Positions 8,810 to 17,674 of a DNA stretch of 64,000 nt are shown one piece after another (within the stretch, counting starts at the first letter, position 1; each line of letters starts with the position of its first letter). The stretch is taken from positions 493,754-557,753 of the forward strand of contig CAVOYT010000009.1 in the NCBI GenBank assembly GCA_963700745.1, given 5' to 3'. Position numbers and translations under genes: made by a program. Origin of the DNA: UBA10649 sp963700745 (GTDB lineage: Bacteria > Actinomycetota > Actinomycetes > S36-B12). The notes below the pieces were generated by a model that worked only from the letters and a program-made list of their open reading frames with translations, was not told the DNA's origin and made no database searches.

Positions 8810-9515
8810 ATGCGCGCACGCGGCCTCGGGGTCCTCCTGGCGGTGTCTGCATTGGTCGTCACGGGCTGCACCTCGGCACCCGTGGCGAGTCCTGGGCCGC
8901 CTACGGCAGTCGCGTCGGCCACTGCGGTCGCCGCGCCGGAAGGCAGCGCGCCGACCACTCCCGTCACCGCCGACGAGAGCAGCGAAGGCACCGACGGTCA
9001 TGAGCACGAGGAGGTGCCGCCGGAAGCCCGCAGCCTGTTCGACACCACGCGCACGGAGCTGATGACCGTGCAGGCGGAGCGGGGGTCCGGGCGCGCCCTC
9101 GCACTCCTGGAGCGGCAGATCGACGACGTCCCGGAACTGGCCGGGGTGTGCCACGCCATCGCTCACGAGCTCGGCCATGAGGCCGTGGAGCTGGCGGGCG
9201 GCCGGGCCCGCAAGGCCCTGAAGAATGGAACGGAGGTGTGCGGGGGTGGCTTCATCCACGGCGTGATCGAGACCGTCCTTGGCTCCTCGTACGAACTCCG
9301 GAAGGGACCTGCTGCGTGTCCGCGCCCCCACGAACGCCGGGTCTGCTTCACGGCGTGGGTCACGGGCTGATGTTCGCGACGGGGATGGACGTCAGGGCGT
9401 CGCTCGACCTGTGCGACCGGTCTCCGACCCGTGAGCTCTCCGCCCGCTGCGGCGAGGGCGTCTTCATGCAGCTGTTCTCCTCGGACCTCTCAGCGCAGCA
9501 CGTGGCGGGCGAGCG
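8810..9515 (+). CDS. Putative lipoprotein with repeated Cys-His motifs (frameshifted, 3' truncated)
   Basis: Unknown function. Lipoprotein signal ending in VVTGC, an Ala/Pro/Thr-rich tether, then a domain with CHAIAHELGHEAVE, CGGGFIHGVIE, HGVGHGLMFATG and RCGEGVFMQ. Repeats of this Cys-His/HG pattern occur in uncharacterised actinobacterial proteins. The frame changes near 9,300-9,350 and the sequence ends at a junction near 9,515, where rfbA sequence begins on the other strand. HELGH resembles a zinc-protease HExxH motif, but I would not call a protease on that alone. Confidence 0.55.
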
Positions 9516-10199
9516 CTGCTCGACGACCTGCACGAACTCGCCCGCCGCCATCAGCGCGTCGACCGTGCCGGTGTCGAGCCACGCGGTGCCGCGGTCGAGG
9601 ACGGTGACGTGCAGGCGCCCCTGCCCGAGGTAGTGGGAGTTCACTGAGCTGATCTCGAGCTCGCCCCGCGCGCTTGGCTGGATGCCACGGGCGACCTCGA
9701 CCACCGAGCTGTCGTAGAAGTACAGGCCGGGCACGGCGAAGCGGCTCTTCGGGTGCTCGGGCTTCTCCTCGATCGACACCGCCCGTCCGTCGGCGTCGAA
9801 CTCGACGACGCCGTACTCCTGCGGGTTGCTCACGTGGTAGGCGAAGACGTGCCCGCCGTCGACGGGTCCGACGCGCGAGAGGGCCGTGCCGAGGCCGGTG
9901 CCGTAGAAGATGTTGTCGCCGAGCACGAGGGCGACGTCCTCGTCGCCGATGAAGTCCGCGCCGATGAGGAACGCCTGCGCGAGACCGTCGGGCGAGGGCT
10001 GCTCGGCGTAGGTGATCGCGATCCCGAGGCTGCTGCCGTCGCCGAGCAGCCGCCGGAACGCCCCGGCGTCGTCGGGTGTGGTGATGACCAGGACCTCGCG
10101 GATGCCCGCCATGAGCAGCGTCGACAGCGGGTAGTAGATCATCGGCTTGTCGTAGACGGGCAGCAGCTGCTTGCTCACGCTGTGCGTGATCGGGTGCAT
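9510..10199 (-). CDS. rfbA: Glucose-1-phosphate thymidylyltransferase, internal fragment
   Basis: Makes dTDP-glucose for dTDP-rhamnose synthesis. The fragment covers roughly residues 16-245 of the usual 290: HPITHSVSKQLLPVYDKPMIYYPLS, DNIFYGTGL, EKPEHPKSRFAVPGLYFYD, ARGELEISSVN and AWLDTGTVDALMAAGEFV. It lacks the GGxGTRL nucleotide-binding start and the last 45-50 residues. Both ends coincide with abrupt changes to unrelated DNA (9,51x and 10,200), so this is an isolated contig piece rather than a resident gene. Confidence 0.85.
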
Positions 10200-10739
10200 C
10201 CTGACGTGTCCTGCTCTTCTATCACCTCTGTTGCAGGGGAAGAATAAGTGTATTTTTCTCTTTTGCCTTTTCCGAATATCGTATCGATGATCTTATCGAA
10301 GGTGCTTTCTTTTGCTAGTTCCGGCGGAGGTATCGTCTGTTTTGGCGGAGTTGTTTCAGGAGAAGGTTTTTGCAATTTGTTTTGTTGCTCTGTCTTCTGG
10401 TTCTCCGGTTTCTCCTTTTCGATCTCGTTCAGCCTTTTTACATTCTGAGGAAGTTGTTCCAAAAGATTGTGATCTTCTTCATCTTCCTTTGTCTCCGCGG
10501 GTGTCTTTGATTGAACGTCCTTATCTTTCACGAAGTCAGAGGGAATCTGATAAAGTTTCTTAAGCTCGTCGGGAAGGCTCTTGAAGAATTCTTCATCTGA
10601 AACTTCCTCTTTGATCTGGATTCCTGGATTATCCTTGATTGTTTCTGTCTGTGCTTGCTTTGCATGCAAGGTGCTCCTCTGCATAGATTGGTGATGCGCT
10701 GAGGAACGATACGAAAAGGATGGAGAGGAGGTATTTCAT
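10200..10739 (-). CDS. Exported acidic low-complexity protein (frameshifted, 3' truncated)
   Basis: Unknown function. A Sec signal peptide (MKYLLSILFVSFLSASPIYA) starts at the ATG at 10739, and its mature region continues in another frame from about 10,670 as a highly charged, Lys/Glu/Pro/Gln-rich, probably disordered chain. A conserved-looking patch, EEFFKSLPDELKKLYQIP, stands out. The ATG overlaps the stop of the TSCPD gene as ATGA (10736-10739), which supports this start and coupling. The end is cut by the junction at 10,200. Confidence 0.6.
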
Positions 10740-11113
10740 CCGGTGGTTGCTTTCCTTTTCTCTTCCGGCTCTTCTTCTTTTAGCAAAATTTGAAGATAGC
10801 GTTCAATGGACTGCGCGATTGCATCCGAGCAGGAGAGTACCCTCGTACCGTCGTCTTCGTATGGCGTGTGGCACTGGATGCCTTTGAGCTGCTTTATGAT
10901 CTCCCTGGGATCTGTCTCTGACTGAAACGCTATCGAGACGAGTCTGCCGATCGCCTCTGCCTGGCTTGAGGCGCATCCTCCCGCTTTTCCTATGGAGGTG
11001 AAGAGTTCTATAAGCCTGCCATTTGCATCCTGGTTGATGGTGACGTATAGGTTACCGCATCCTGTTTTGATGAGCCTCGTTGATCCCTTGGCGAGCTCCG
11101 GCCTTTCTTTCAT
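10736..11113 (-). CDS. TSCPD domain-containing protein
   Basis: 125 residues, almost entirely a TSCPD domain as found at the C terminus of B12-dependent (class II) ribonucleotide reductases and in short stand-alone proteins: STRLIKTGCGNLYVTINQD, FTSIGKAGGCASSQAEAIG, and a later Cys (IKQLKGIQCH) plus VLSCSDAIA. The Cys set could bind zinc. No reductase catalytic domain is nearby, so it is a stand-alone domain protein. Its place between a lipoprotein and an exported protein in an operon led by a replication protein suggests a mobile-element role, otherwise unknown. Confidence 0.7.
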   Translation of the reverse strand: MKERPELAKGSTRLIKTGCGNLYVTINQDANGRLIELFTSIGKAGGCASSQAEAIGRLVSIAFQSETDPREIIKQLKGIQCHTPYEDDGTRVLSCSDAIAQSIERYLQILLKEEEPEEKRKATTG

Positions 11114-11122
11114 GTCTGACTC

Positions 11123-12641
11123 CTACTGGACCGTGAATATCACGGTCTTGCTGAACTGTTTATGGGTGACAACAAGCTGCCCCGAATAGGTGAGCTTCGT
11201 TGCGGGCGTTGTCGAGAAATCTGCCTGGGTGAAATAGTCGACTCTCAGGTCATACTGTCCTCCCGCACCTGTCCTGACGGTCATAGGAGATGGTATCTCC
11301 TGCCCGCTGTTGTTATAAAGTCTGGTGTAATCAGGGTAGGGGGCAATGATAGAGATTTCCGCATCGGGGACGATGTTGTTTTTGTTGTCCGTGACAACAA
11401 TGATGAAGTATTGAGACCTCCACGTCCCCGCGTCCGTTCCTGTGTGGGTATATGTGTACTGTGAAGGGGATACGGTTACCGTGTACGTCGTGACCGGTTC
11501 CGGGTCGCTCCCGCTTATCGTGAGCGTTGAAATCGCTTCGTTCGCTATCAAGTGTGCGGAGTAGTCGTTTTTATATGGGAGTGACTGTGTATAGAACTTC
11601 AGGGATGCTGTATATATCCCTGATTGGTTGGTCTGGACGGTGCATTCGGACGTTTCTGTGTTGTCGCAGATGAGTTTTGTAAACTGAGAAGATGTCGCTA
11701 GATTTACTTTCGCATTTGACAGAAAGTTGTCATTATCGTCCTTTGTATATACATTGAAGAATGCCTGCCGCCAGGTCCCAGTATCGTTATTGGGTGCCTT
11801 ATAGGTAAATAGTTCGGGCGTCAGATATGTTTTGACGATCTGGATATTCGGCGGTGTAGACGTTTATTGGTATTGAGGTCGATGTTGACTTGTAGCTGAG
11901 TTCTATCGAGTCGGTATAGCGTGAGGTCGAAGACGTATAGTAGGAAACGTTGAAGAGCGCCTGTCCAATGCTGTCCGTCCTGATGGATCCATGGGAAGCG
12001 ATCTGATTCCCGAAGGTGTCGTAGACTCGTATGTTCTGACCGCTCCGGATGAAGATGGAGACGTTGTCTTCGAGCGGATCCGATTCCGCCAATAACCTCA
12101 GGAGCACATTTACGGTGTTCCATGTGCCGGTATCGTTTGCCGGTGCGGTTTGTTCTATCCTGTTTGGTATTGTAGTCAAGGTGTAATTGACTGACGGCGG
12201 TTCTTTGATCTCGACCGGTACGACTGATGCAGCTGACTGGTGCTGAAAGATAATGTTTGATTCATAGGGGAGAGGGGGATTGGCCCGGGTGAAGTATTGG
12301 ACCCTGAAGACGTACAAGCCATTTGTTGCGGTAACCAATGCTCCTGACGTGAGCTGTTGGTTATTCTCCCCAAGGATCCTGACATGTTCTGAAAGGGAGG
12401 TCACCCGCACCTTTCCCTCTACGGGGGTATCTTTGCTTGAGACTGTCTTGAACGTCTGTACGATGATTTGATCCTCCTGCCAGGTCCCCGGGTCGTCAGG
12501 TTCTATCTGATGTGTTATCTTTGCCGGCTGCGCTGTTATTTTCAGGTTTGATGGGCTTGAAGAATTCTTATCCTCGTTCTTGAGGCCTCCGCACGAAACC
12601 AGAAATAAAAGAGATATGATTACGGTTATGAAACGGATCAT
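11123..12641 (-). CDS. Lipoprotein with four Ig-like repeats carrying a D-x-GTW motif (one frameshift)
   Basis: Surface or periplasmic lipoprotein of about 506 residues, function unknown. A lipobox (LLFLVSC) is followed by four roughly 110-120-residue beta-rich repeats, each opening with a related motif: DDPGTWQED, NDTGTWNTV, NDTGTWRQA, TDAGTWRSQ. Each continues with an xVxFxVxYFT-type strand. They resemble invasin/Big-type Ig domains. The frame changes once near 11,865, but the next repeat continues directly. The start overlaps the stop of the RepO-like gene as ATGA (12638-12641). Confidence 0.7.
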
Positions 12642-13447
12642 GAATTATCCTCCTGTGTTTTGTTATTTACGAAAAAGTTGGCGATGTCTGCTGATTTCTT
12701 GAACAGCTGTTTCATCTGGTAGTGTTTGAGAAGTTCCTTTTGGAGATTGTGTTCGGGAATATAGCGGTTAAGGACGGTGATGCCGTACCCCCAGAAGTTC
12801 TTTATACCTTTCTTATACCTTGCGAGTTCTTCCATGACATAAGCGATCACTTCGGTTGATACCCCGGATTTTTTCATCGCTATGGAGAACTGGACGGGGT
12901 TGAAGTCGTGTTGCGCTCCTGAATTGGTTATTCTGAAGCAAGCTTTTGAGATTCTCTCAAAAAGGGCATCCGAAGGATTCTGCTCTGTTTGTTGTGTATT
13001 CTGTTTCTTGTTGGGTGACATCGGTGACACTACCCTTCTGTCGCCAATGTCACTACGTGGTGTCTTGGGTGACACTACCGTAGTGTCTTGGAAGTCACCA
13101 CCCCCATTCCCCTCGGAGAAGTTGAGCGAGTAGAAATTTATTTCGTTGATGTTTTGAAGGTCTTTTTGCCTGATGATACGGATGATGCTCTTTTCCTCAA
13201 GGCATTTGAGGCACCGGATGATCTGACGCCGTCCTATTCCAGCTCCCCTATCTTTTCCGGGGATGCCCTTTTCGAGCTGTTTCAGGGATATAGCGTCCAG
13301 CCGCTTCTTGAAGCCAAGGGTTCTTCTAATGATATAAAGCAGCACTTTGAGTTCCGACTCGACAAGATCAGGCAGGAGCGTATCGAAGAGTTCATCGGGT
13401 ACCTGTGTATAGTTGGGAAGCTTGAAGCCGGTGAAACGGTCTTTCAC
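12638..13447 (-). CDS. Replication protein O-like DNA-binding protein
   Basis: 269 residues. The N-terminal 90 or so match the winged-helix domain of phage lambda replication protein O and related plasmid or phage initiators (FTGFKLPNYTQVPDELFD, SELKVLLYIIRRTLGFKK, DAISLKQLEKGI, then a recognition region IIRCLKCLEEKSIIRI). A polar linker and a helical C-terminal region follow. It probably binds the element's origin and recruits host replication. First gene of a four-gene operon, with 190 AT-rich bases between it and an XRE repressor. Confidence 0.7.
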   Translation of the reverse strand: MKDRFTGFKLPNYTQVPDELFDTLLPDLVESELKVLLYIIRRTLGFKKRLDAISLKQLEKGIPGKDRGAGIGRRQIIRCLKCLEEKSIIRIIRQKDLQNINEINFYSLNFSEGNGGGDFQDTTVVSPKTPRSDIGDRRVVSPMSPNKKQNTQQTEQNPSDALFERISKACFRITNSGAQHDFNPVQFSIAMKKSGVSTEVIAYVMEELARYKKGIKNFWGYGITVLNRYIPEHNLQKELLKHYQMKQLFKKSADIANFFVNNKTQEDNS

Positions 13448-13636
13448 AGGGGCCCTCGCGAGTGGATCTTCTTTAGGTTGTCGGCTTTCTGCGCGTTATA
13501 CAGTTCTCGCAATGGAAACATGTCTTATATTTCTGATTTGAATTAAATATGCTTTTTTGTTATGCTAAAAATTATAAATAGTTGCAAAAATAGTGAAAAA
13601 TATAACTAAAATGATATTTTGACTCCAAAAAAATGT
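13448..13636. promoter_or_regulatory. AT-rich leader between repO-like gene and XRE gene
   Basis: 190 bases with strong AT bias, including AAATATGCTTTTTTGTTATG and an A/T run at 13,555-13,620. It lies upstream of the RepO-like operon and downstream of the minus-strand XRE gene, so it should hold the operon promoter and could hold an origin. No clear iterons are visible. Confidence 0.3.
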
Positions 13637-13837
13637 CTATGAGAACAGATCATCGCATTGGCACTTCAATTTCCGCACTATCCTCATGAGCGTATTTGAA
13701 TCCGGAGTCCTGCGGTTTCTTTCATATCTGCCTATGGATGCAGAAGACACGGCGACTGCTCCGGCAAGCTCCTTCTGCGTAAGGCCACACTCTGTTCTCT
13801 TTCGTTTCAGTTTTGCCCCTTCGAATTCTTTTGACAT
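13637..13837 (-). CDS. XRE-family (Cro/CI-type) regulator
   Basis: 66 residues, a single helix-turn-helix domain: KLKRKRTECGLTQKELAGAV, then the recognition helix SSASIGRYERNRRTPD, then LMRIVRKLKC. DNA-binding regulator; size and divergent placement from a second XRE gene recall the Cro/CI switch of temperate elements. It points toward the RepO-like operon and may control it. Confidence 0.8.
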   Translation of the reverse strand: MSKEFEGAKLKRKRTECGLTQKELAGAVAVSSASIGRYERNRRTPDSNTLMRIVRKLKCQCDDLFS

Positions 13838-13848
13838 GCCGAGTGATG

Positions 13849-13896
13849 ATAACCGATCGGTTATAAAATGTCAACAAAATATACTAAAACAGTATA
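13849..13896. promoter_or_regulatory. Operator candidates between divergent XRE genes
   Basis: Two inverted repeats lie in the 106-base gap: a perfect 16-bp palindrome, ATAACCGATCGGTTAT, at 13849-13864, and TATACT-AAAAC-AGTATA at 13880-13896. Such dyads between divergent XRE genes are typical operators. Which protein binds which is unknown. Confidence 0.55.
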
Positions 13897-13943
13897 ACGG
13901 GCAACTTGATTAAAAAAATGAACAAGACTATCATCTCATACGA

Positions 13944-14315
13944 ATGGTAACGGTAGGTTCTTACATAAAGACGCAGAGGATCCAGAGGGGCCTGACTCGC
14001 AAAGAGCTGAGCAGGAAAACCAAGATTAGCCCGATGGAGCTCTGGCGCATTGAAAGCGACCGCAAGAAATATTTCAACCTTCAGTATGTTGCCAAGATAG
14101 CCAAGGCACTCGATTTCTCTCTCTCGAATATGCTGGTCGAGACCGGACTCTCAAGCAGCATGACGGAGGCGGAGAAGAGCCTCTTGACCGATCCTGATTT
14201 CGAGAGGATTTTCGTGGAACTCGACAGACGCAAGGATCTGAAGAAGGAAGACAAGAGGAAACTGGCTGATATCCTGCTGAGAATCATCAAGTCTTTCTCG
14301 GAGACCGGCAAGTAA
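13944..14315 (+). CDS. XRE-family transcriptional regulator
   Basis: 123 residues. The N-terminal helix-turn-helix (GSYIKTQRIQRGLTRKELSR, ISPMELWRIESDRKKYFNLQYV) is followed by a charged helical tail (EAEKSLLTDPDFERIFVELD), probably for dimerisation. Probable repressor of the integrative element, divergent from the smaller XRE gene. 92 bases after its stop lies a tRNA 3'-end fragment that looks like an attachment site. Confidence 0.8.
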   Translation: MVTVGSYIKTQRIQRGLTRKELSRKTKISPMELWRIESDRKKYFNLQYVAKIAKALDFSLSNMLVETGLSSSMTEAEKSLLTDPDFERIFVELDRRKDLKKEDKRKLADILLRIIKSFSETGK

Positions 14316-14407
14316 GTTGCTGTATGGTTGTGTCCCCAGAGTGTCCCCAGGGCTACTTGGTAGGCTTCAATAAGTAATAAAATCAATTAGTTACAGGCGA
14401 GCAAGGT

Positions 14408-14433
14408 GGGTTCGACTCCCCTCTCTCGCACCA
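14408..14433 (+). other. tRNA 3'-end fragment, likely att site
   Basis: T-loop (GGGTTCGACTCCCC), acceptor strand (CTCTCGC), discriminator A and CCA of a tRNA, probably tRNA-Leu from the acceptor sequence, with no 5' half. Such 3'-end copies are left where an element integrates into a tRNA gene. It closes the right side of the 10.2-14.4 kb element. Confidence 0.65.
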
Positions 14434-14972
14434 TCAATAATAGCAATGGGTTTCGAAGTGCGAAGGACTTTAATTATTTTGCTGAGAGATAAATTGCTAA
14501 CGTATTGCTAACACTTTTTCACGGTATGACGCTTTAAACGTGCCATGTCCGAAAGTGAAGTGTGACTCAGTTTTTGAAGTATAAACTCAGTTAATTTTGG
14601 GCGTGGATCTTTCACCGGCTCTTCGCCCTAAAGAATAAGGAGTGAGACCGTATAGAAATCTGCCTCAAATAGTCCTCAGTGATTGAGAGGCTTTTACCAG
14701 AGTTTTCCATGACTTCATTAAGTCTGAAGCGCGAGGCACTTCAATCAAGTGGTTGCTACAAAGCGAACTTTTCAGGAAAGATATCTACATCAAAGACGCA
14801 TTGAGGCTATTTTTGGTGGGATGCGCTGTTCAAATGCAAATCAATAAGAAAGATACTTCTTGAAACGAAAAACGTCTGCTGGCGAATAGATGCTTTGCGG
14901 GGTGTCGGGTCCACCCACTACACCACACTTTCAGGAAATTACAGCAACTGAAGATTTTTAGGAGAAATATGC
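14434..14972. other. Non-coding stretch right of the tRNA fragment
   Basis: About 540 bases without a supportable gene. It holds the direct repeat ATTGCTAAC at 14493-14501 and 14504-14512 (11-bp period). GTGTCCCCAG is similarly repeated at 14330-14339 and 14341-14350, left of the tRNA fragment. The remainder may be insertion-sequence debris; I recognise no product. Confidence 0.4.
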
Positions 14973-15749
14973 TTATTGCCGCATTCTTAAGCGCCGCCAT
15001 AAAGCGCGGAAAAGAGAAATAGGAAATCTATTTGCTTTTAGAGATCTAATGCAACTTGTTTGAGTTTGCAAGAAGAGCTCGGGATGGACAATATCTAACG
15101 GCCCTGACAAAGGGGGAAGTGAACTATTTATCTCCAAACGAACTCTCTCCAGATCACTCTCCTTCACATATAGCAGACAATTCTGACGATACCACCAAGG
15201 TATAGTGTCATCGCTCCAGATCCTTGGACGGATGCAGTCGACGGGCACGTAACAAAAACGTAAAAAAATTGCCGTCCAGTAACTGGGCCATTGCTCATTG
15301 AAATGGTTGTTTCCGCCTTGGCCAGGTATCGCCGCACTGAAGAGAATCTTTTTTGAGGCAGCACAAAGGTCTTCAACGAAGGTCTCTGCTCGCCTAGGTC
15401 TAAGATGCTCTGCTGTTTCAAGTGAAACTGCCAGATCATACTCCTTTGTAACTCGAACTGGTTCTTCCAGATTCTGCAGAACTAAGGAGAAATCGTTTCT
15501 CGAAATAATGGTATCATTAACCCAGTTGTCAGCCCATGATCCCTCAATGCCAGTAAGATCTGTGGCTCCCAGCTCTTTGGCAGCAGCTAACCAGGTGCCG
15601 GCGGCACAACCGAAATCAACGACTGACTGAATCTTAAAAGCATGGAACAGAATTGGCAGAATCTTTCTGGCAGCATTAAAAGAACCGATATTCTTTATGT
15701 CATGATATCGCGGATGGTATATCTTTCCCAGTTTGTCCAATGAATTCAC
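14973..15749 (-). CDS. Class I SAM-dependent methyltransferase
   Basis: 258 residues. SAM-binding motif I VVDFGCAAGTW at about residues 41-51, motif II-like LTGIEGSW, and motif LAVSLETAEHL. Resembles methyltransferases found in glycan and surface-polysaccharide clusters. Lies 19 bases downstream of a CmoA-like methyltransferase gene on the same strand, so the two probably form an operon. Substrate unknown. Confidence 0.75.
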   Translation of the reverse strand: MNSLDKLGKIYHPRYHDIKNIGSFNAARKILPILFHAFKIQSVVDFGCAAGTWLAAAKELGATDLTGIEGSWADNWVNDTIISRNDFSLVLQNLEEPVRVTKEYDLAVSLETAEHLRPRRAETFVEDLCAASKKILFSAAIPGQGGNNHFNEQWPSYWTAIFLRFCYVPVDCIRPRIWSDDTIPWWYRQNCLLYVKESDLERVRLEINSSLPPLSGPLDIVHPELFLQTQTSCIRSLKANRFPISLFRALWRRLRMRQ

Positions 15750-15768
15750 ATATATATTTCAAACTGTT

Positions 15769-16506
15769 CTACTTAATCGCCAGGAATCCTTCGAAGCATA
15801 CATATTTAAACACAGTCATGATATCAAGGAAGCCGGCTCTCTTAAGCAGATCTATGTTGCCCTGAGTCGAAAATGGTTCCAGAATCCCTTTGAGACTTCT
15901 AGCTTTGTTAACGATCTCGACCTCGCTGAATCCTTGATCGATTTTATAGTCTGAGTAAAGAGAAGTCATGATGTCTTGAAAGCGCGCATCTGGTGCACGG
16001 ACTTTCTCAAATAATATGAATCCTCCCCCCCAGTTTAAGGTATTGTAAATCTCATTGAAGAGCTGTTGACGGTAACGCGGACGCACGAACTGGATAGTGT
16101 AAAAAGATATAATCAGGTCTGTTGGTTCAAAAGGAGAATCAACGATATCACCTTCCTGAATAATGACGTTGGGGAAATTCAAGCAGGCTTTCTGGGCTTT
16201 CTTGACCATTTCAGGTTCGTTGTCTATACCAACAATCCTAACGTTTTTACCTGCACTTCGTATCGCAAGCTGGCCGATTAGAGAACCAGTCGAGCACCCG
16301 AGATCGTAAACGAGGGATCCATTATATATAAAAAAATCAGAAAGCTTAAGAATTAACTCATGGCCATCTTGAAAAAATGGGATAGACCGTTTGACATGAC
16401 TGTCGAAGTGCTCGGCAACTCCACAGCTGAATGTCCATCGAGCATTTGGAGCAGATATAGAATCCCCTACACTATTTTCTTTTTCTGATTTCTGATCTTT
16501 AGACAT
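15769..16506 (-). CDS. CmoA-like SAM-dependent methyltransferase
   Basis: 245 residues. Resembles carboxy-SAM synthase CmoA: VAEHFDSHVKRSIPFFQDGH, motif I VYDLGCSTGSLIGQL, VGIDNEPEMVKKA, and later VRPRYRQQLFNEIY. CmoA makes the cofactor for tRNA wobble-uridine modification, but without a CmoB nearby and with a second methyltransferase following, a different methyl acceptor is equally possible. The first gene of a two-gene operon. Confidence 0.7.
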   Translation of the reverse strand: MSKDQKSEKENSVGDSISAPNARWTFSCGVAEHFDSHVKRSIPFFQDGHELILKLSDFFIYNGSLVYDLGCSTGSLIGQLAIRSAGKNVRIVGIDNEPEMVKKAQKACLNFPNVIIQEGDIVDSPFEPTDLIISFYTIQFVRPRYRQQLFNEIYNTLNWGGGFILFEKVRAPDARFQDIMTSLYSDYKIDQGFSEVEIVNKARSLKGILEPFSTQGNIDLLKRAGFLDIMTVFKYVCFEGFLAIK

Positions 16507-16930
16507 CTGTGCCTATATTATAAAGCAGGCATAACATTGATATCTATTAAACGAGAACTTGTTCCTCAAAAAAAGCTTTATAGTATGTATTTCTTCCTTT
16601 TAAAGACATCAATCGACATGCCGTTATGCCTTCTTTGCTTCTGAGGACCATCATACCGACCTTTTGTTATCAGCCCTTACCTTCTGCATTCATTAATTCT
16701 GCTTGTACTCTGTAGTTTTGGAAAGCATATCAGAGGTGCGGATAAACAAGGAAGTTGTTCTCACTGTTTCAGCGTAGTAGATTGTAGCAGATTTGTAGCA
16801 GAATCTATCCGAAATGGCAGAAAATATATAAATTGATGTAAAAATATGGAAAGCTATTTTCTTCGCTAATTTAATAACTTATGCCCAGACCCTTGACAGA
16901 AGCCCCTTTACAAAATGTTGTTAAACTTGG

Positions 16931-16974
16931 CTCTCAAGGCTAAAACACGGGTTCGAATCCCGTTGGGACCGCCA
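16931..16974 (+). other. tRNA-Glu(CTC) 3' fragment, likely att site
   Basis: Starts at an anticodon loop reading CT-CTC-AA, then variable region, T-arm ACGGG-TTCGAAT-CCCGT, acceptor strand TGGGACC, discriminator G and CCA. The 5' half is absent, and the bases before the loop cannot pair as an anticodon stem. The break at the anticodon loop matches tyrosine-recombinase attachment sites. Confidence 0.7.
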
Positions 16975-17489
16975 ATACCAAGGGTTTAGAAGGTTTCTTG
17001 TTATGGCCTTGGAAAGGCTACGTCGTTTTTCACACATGAAGTATTGTGGAGGGAAAAAATCGATAAGATGAGTTGGCAAAAAAATTGAGGCACAATTAAC
17101 AATTATTGTCGCGATTACGCATCTTCAGGCTTTTCATACTATTATCAGCGAATAAGCATCATTCCGCAACTCACGCAGCCGAATGCTGCTTATTCGCACT
17201 ATTGACCGGAAAAGATAGCCCCTCCCTGCAACATTATAGGAAGAATTTTTCTCTGATTGTTTCCAAAGGTAGTCTTGACCACGCAAAAAAGCAATCACCC
17301 ATGCATGTTTGAAAGGGAAATACACGATATCGAAAAAATCATCCAATGAGGATTACTATGTTAACATCACGCTCATATAAGAACTCACAGAGGGCTATGT
17401 TCCAAAACAAACTGAACGGAAATCCTTGTCATCCTTCTTGACAGACTGCCTTAAGAGGATCTGTGATTAGCACTACACCGAAGGAGATA

Positions 17490-17520
17490 TCGACACTGGA
17501 ACCAGTTAACCTGGTGTCGA
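17490..17520. terminator. Hairpin near truncated tRNA-Arg copy
   Basis: TCGACAC / GTGTCGA stem followed on the plus strand by a T-rich run. The equivalent hairpin beside the intact tRNA-Arg (39387-39415) has a different stem sequence that still pairs. Confidence 0.45.
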
Positions 17521-17628
17521 TTCTATTATTATTCTTTTAAATTAAGGGCTTGAAAAATACCCGCCTTTAGAATCAGTCACGATCAGTCACCAGAAGACTA
17601 ACAAAAAGTACCTGAAAAATAAGTAAAA

Positions 17629-17674
17629 TGGTACCCCCTGCAGGAATCGAACCTGCGACACCAGGTTTAGGAAA
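17629..17674 (-). other. attachment-site copy: 3' part of tRNA-Arg(CCU)
   Basis: 46 bases identical to 39526-39571, covering CCA, acceptor strand, T-arm, variable loop and anticodon loop of tRNA-Arg(CCU), then diverging at the 5' anticodon stem. With the intact gene it forms direct repeats around a 22-kb island. Confidence 0.85.

Larger units (their letters stand above)
16507..17628. other. Non-coding stretch with direct repeats and tRNA remnants
   Basis: 1.1 kb with only short, unsupported ORFs. It contains paired TTGTAGCAGA (16782-16791, 16793-16802), a tRNA-Glu 3' fragment (16931-16974), a hairpin (17490-17520) and paired ATCAGTCAC (17572-17580, 17582-17590). The last 250 bases resemble the sequence left of the intact tRNA-Arg at 39.3-39.5 kb. 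Confidence 0.55.

Noticed and set aside
8810..9370. Zinc metalloprotease from the HELGH motif
   Set aside because: The motif lies in a repeated CH/HG context with no other protease feature.
10736..11113. Ribonucleotide reductase
   Set aside because: Only the TSCPD domain is present; no catalytic barrel or B12-binding region lies nearby.
17106..17312. Small plus-strand ORF in the tRNA-fragment region
   Set aside because: No ribosome site, no homology and composition like non-coding DNA.
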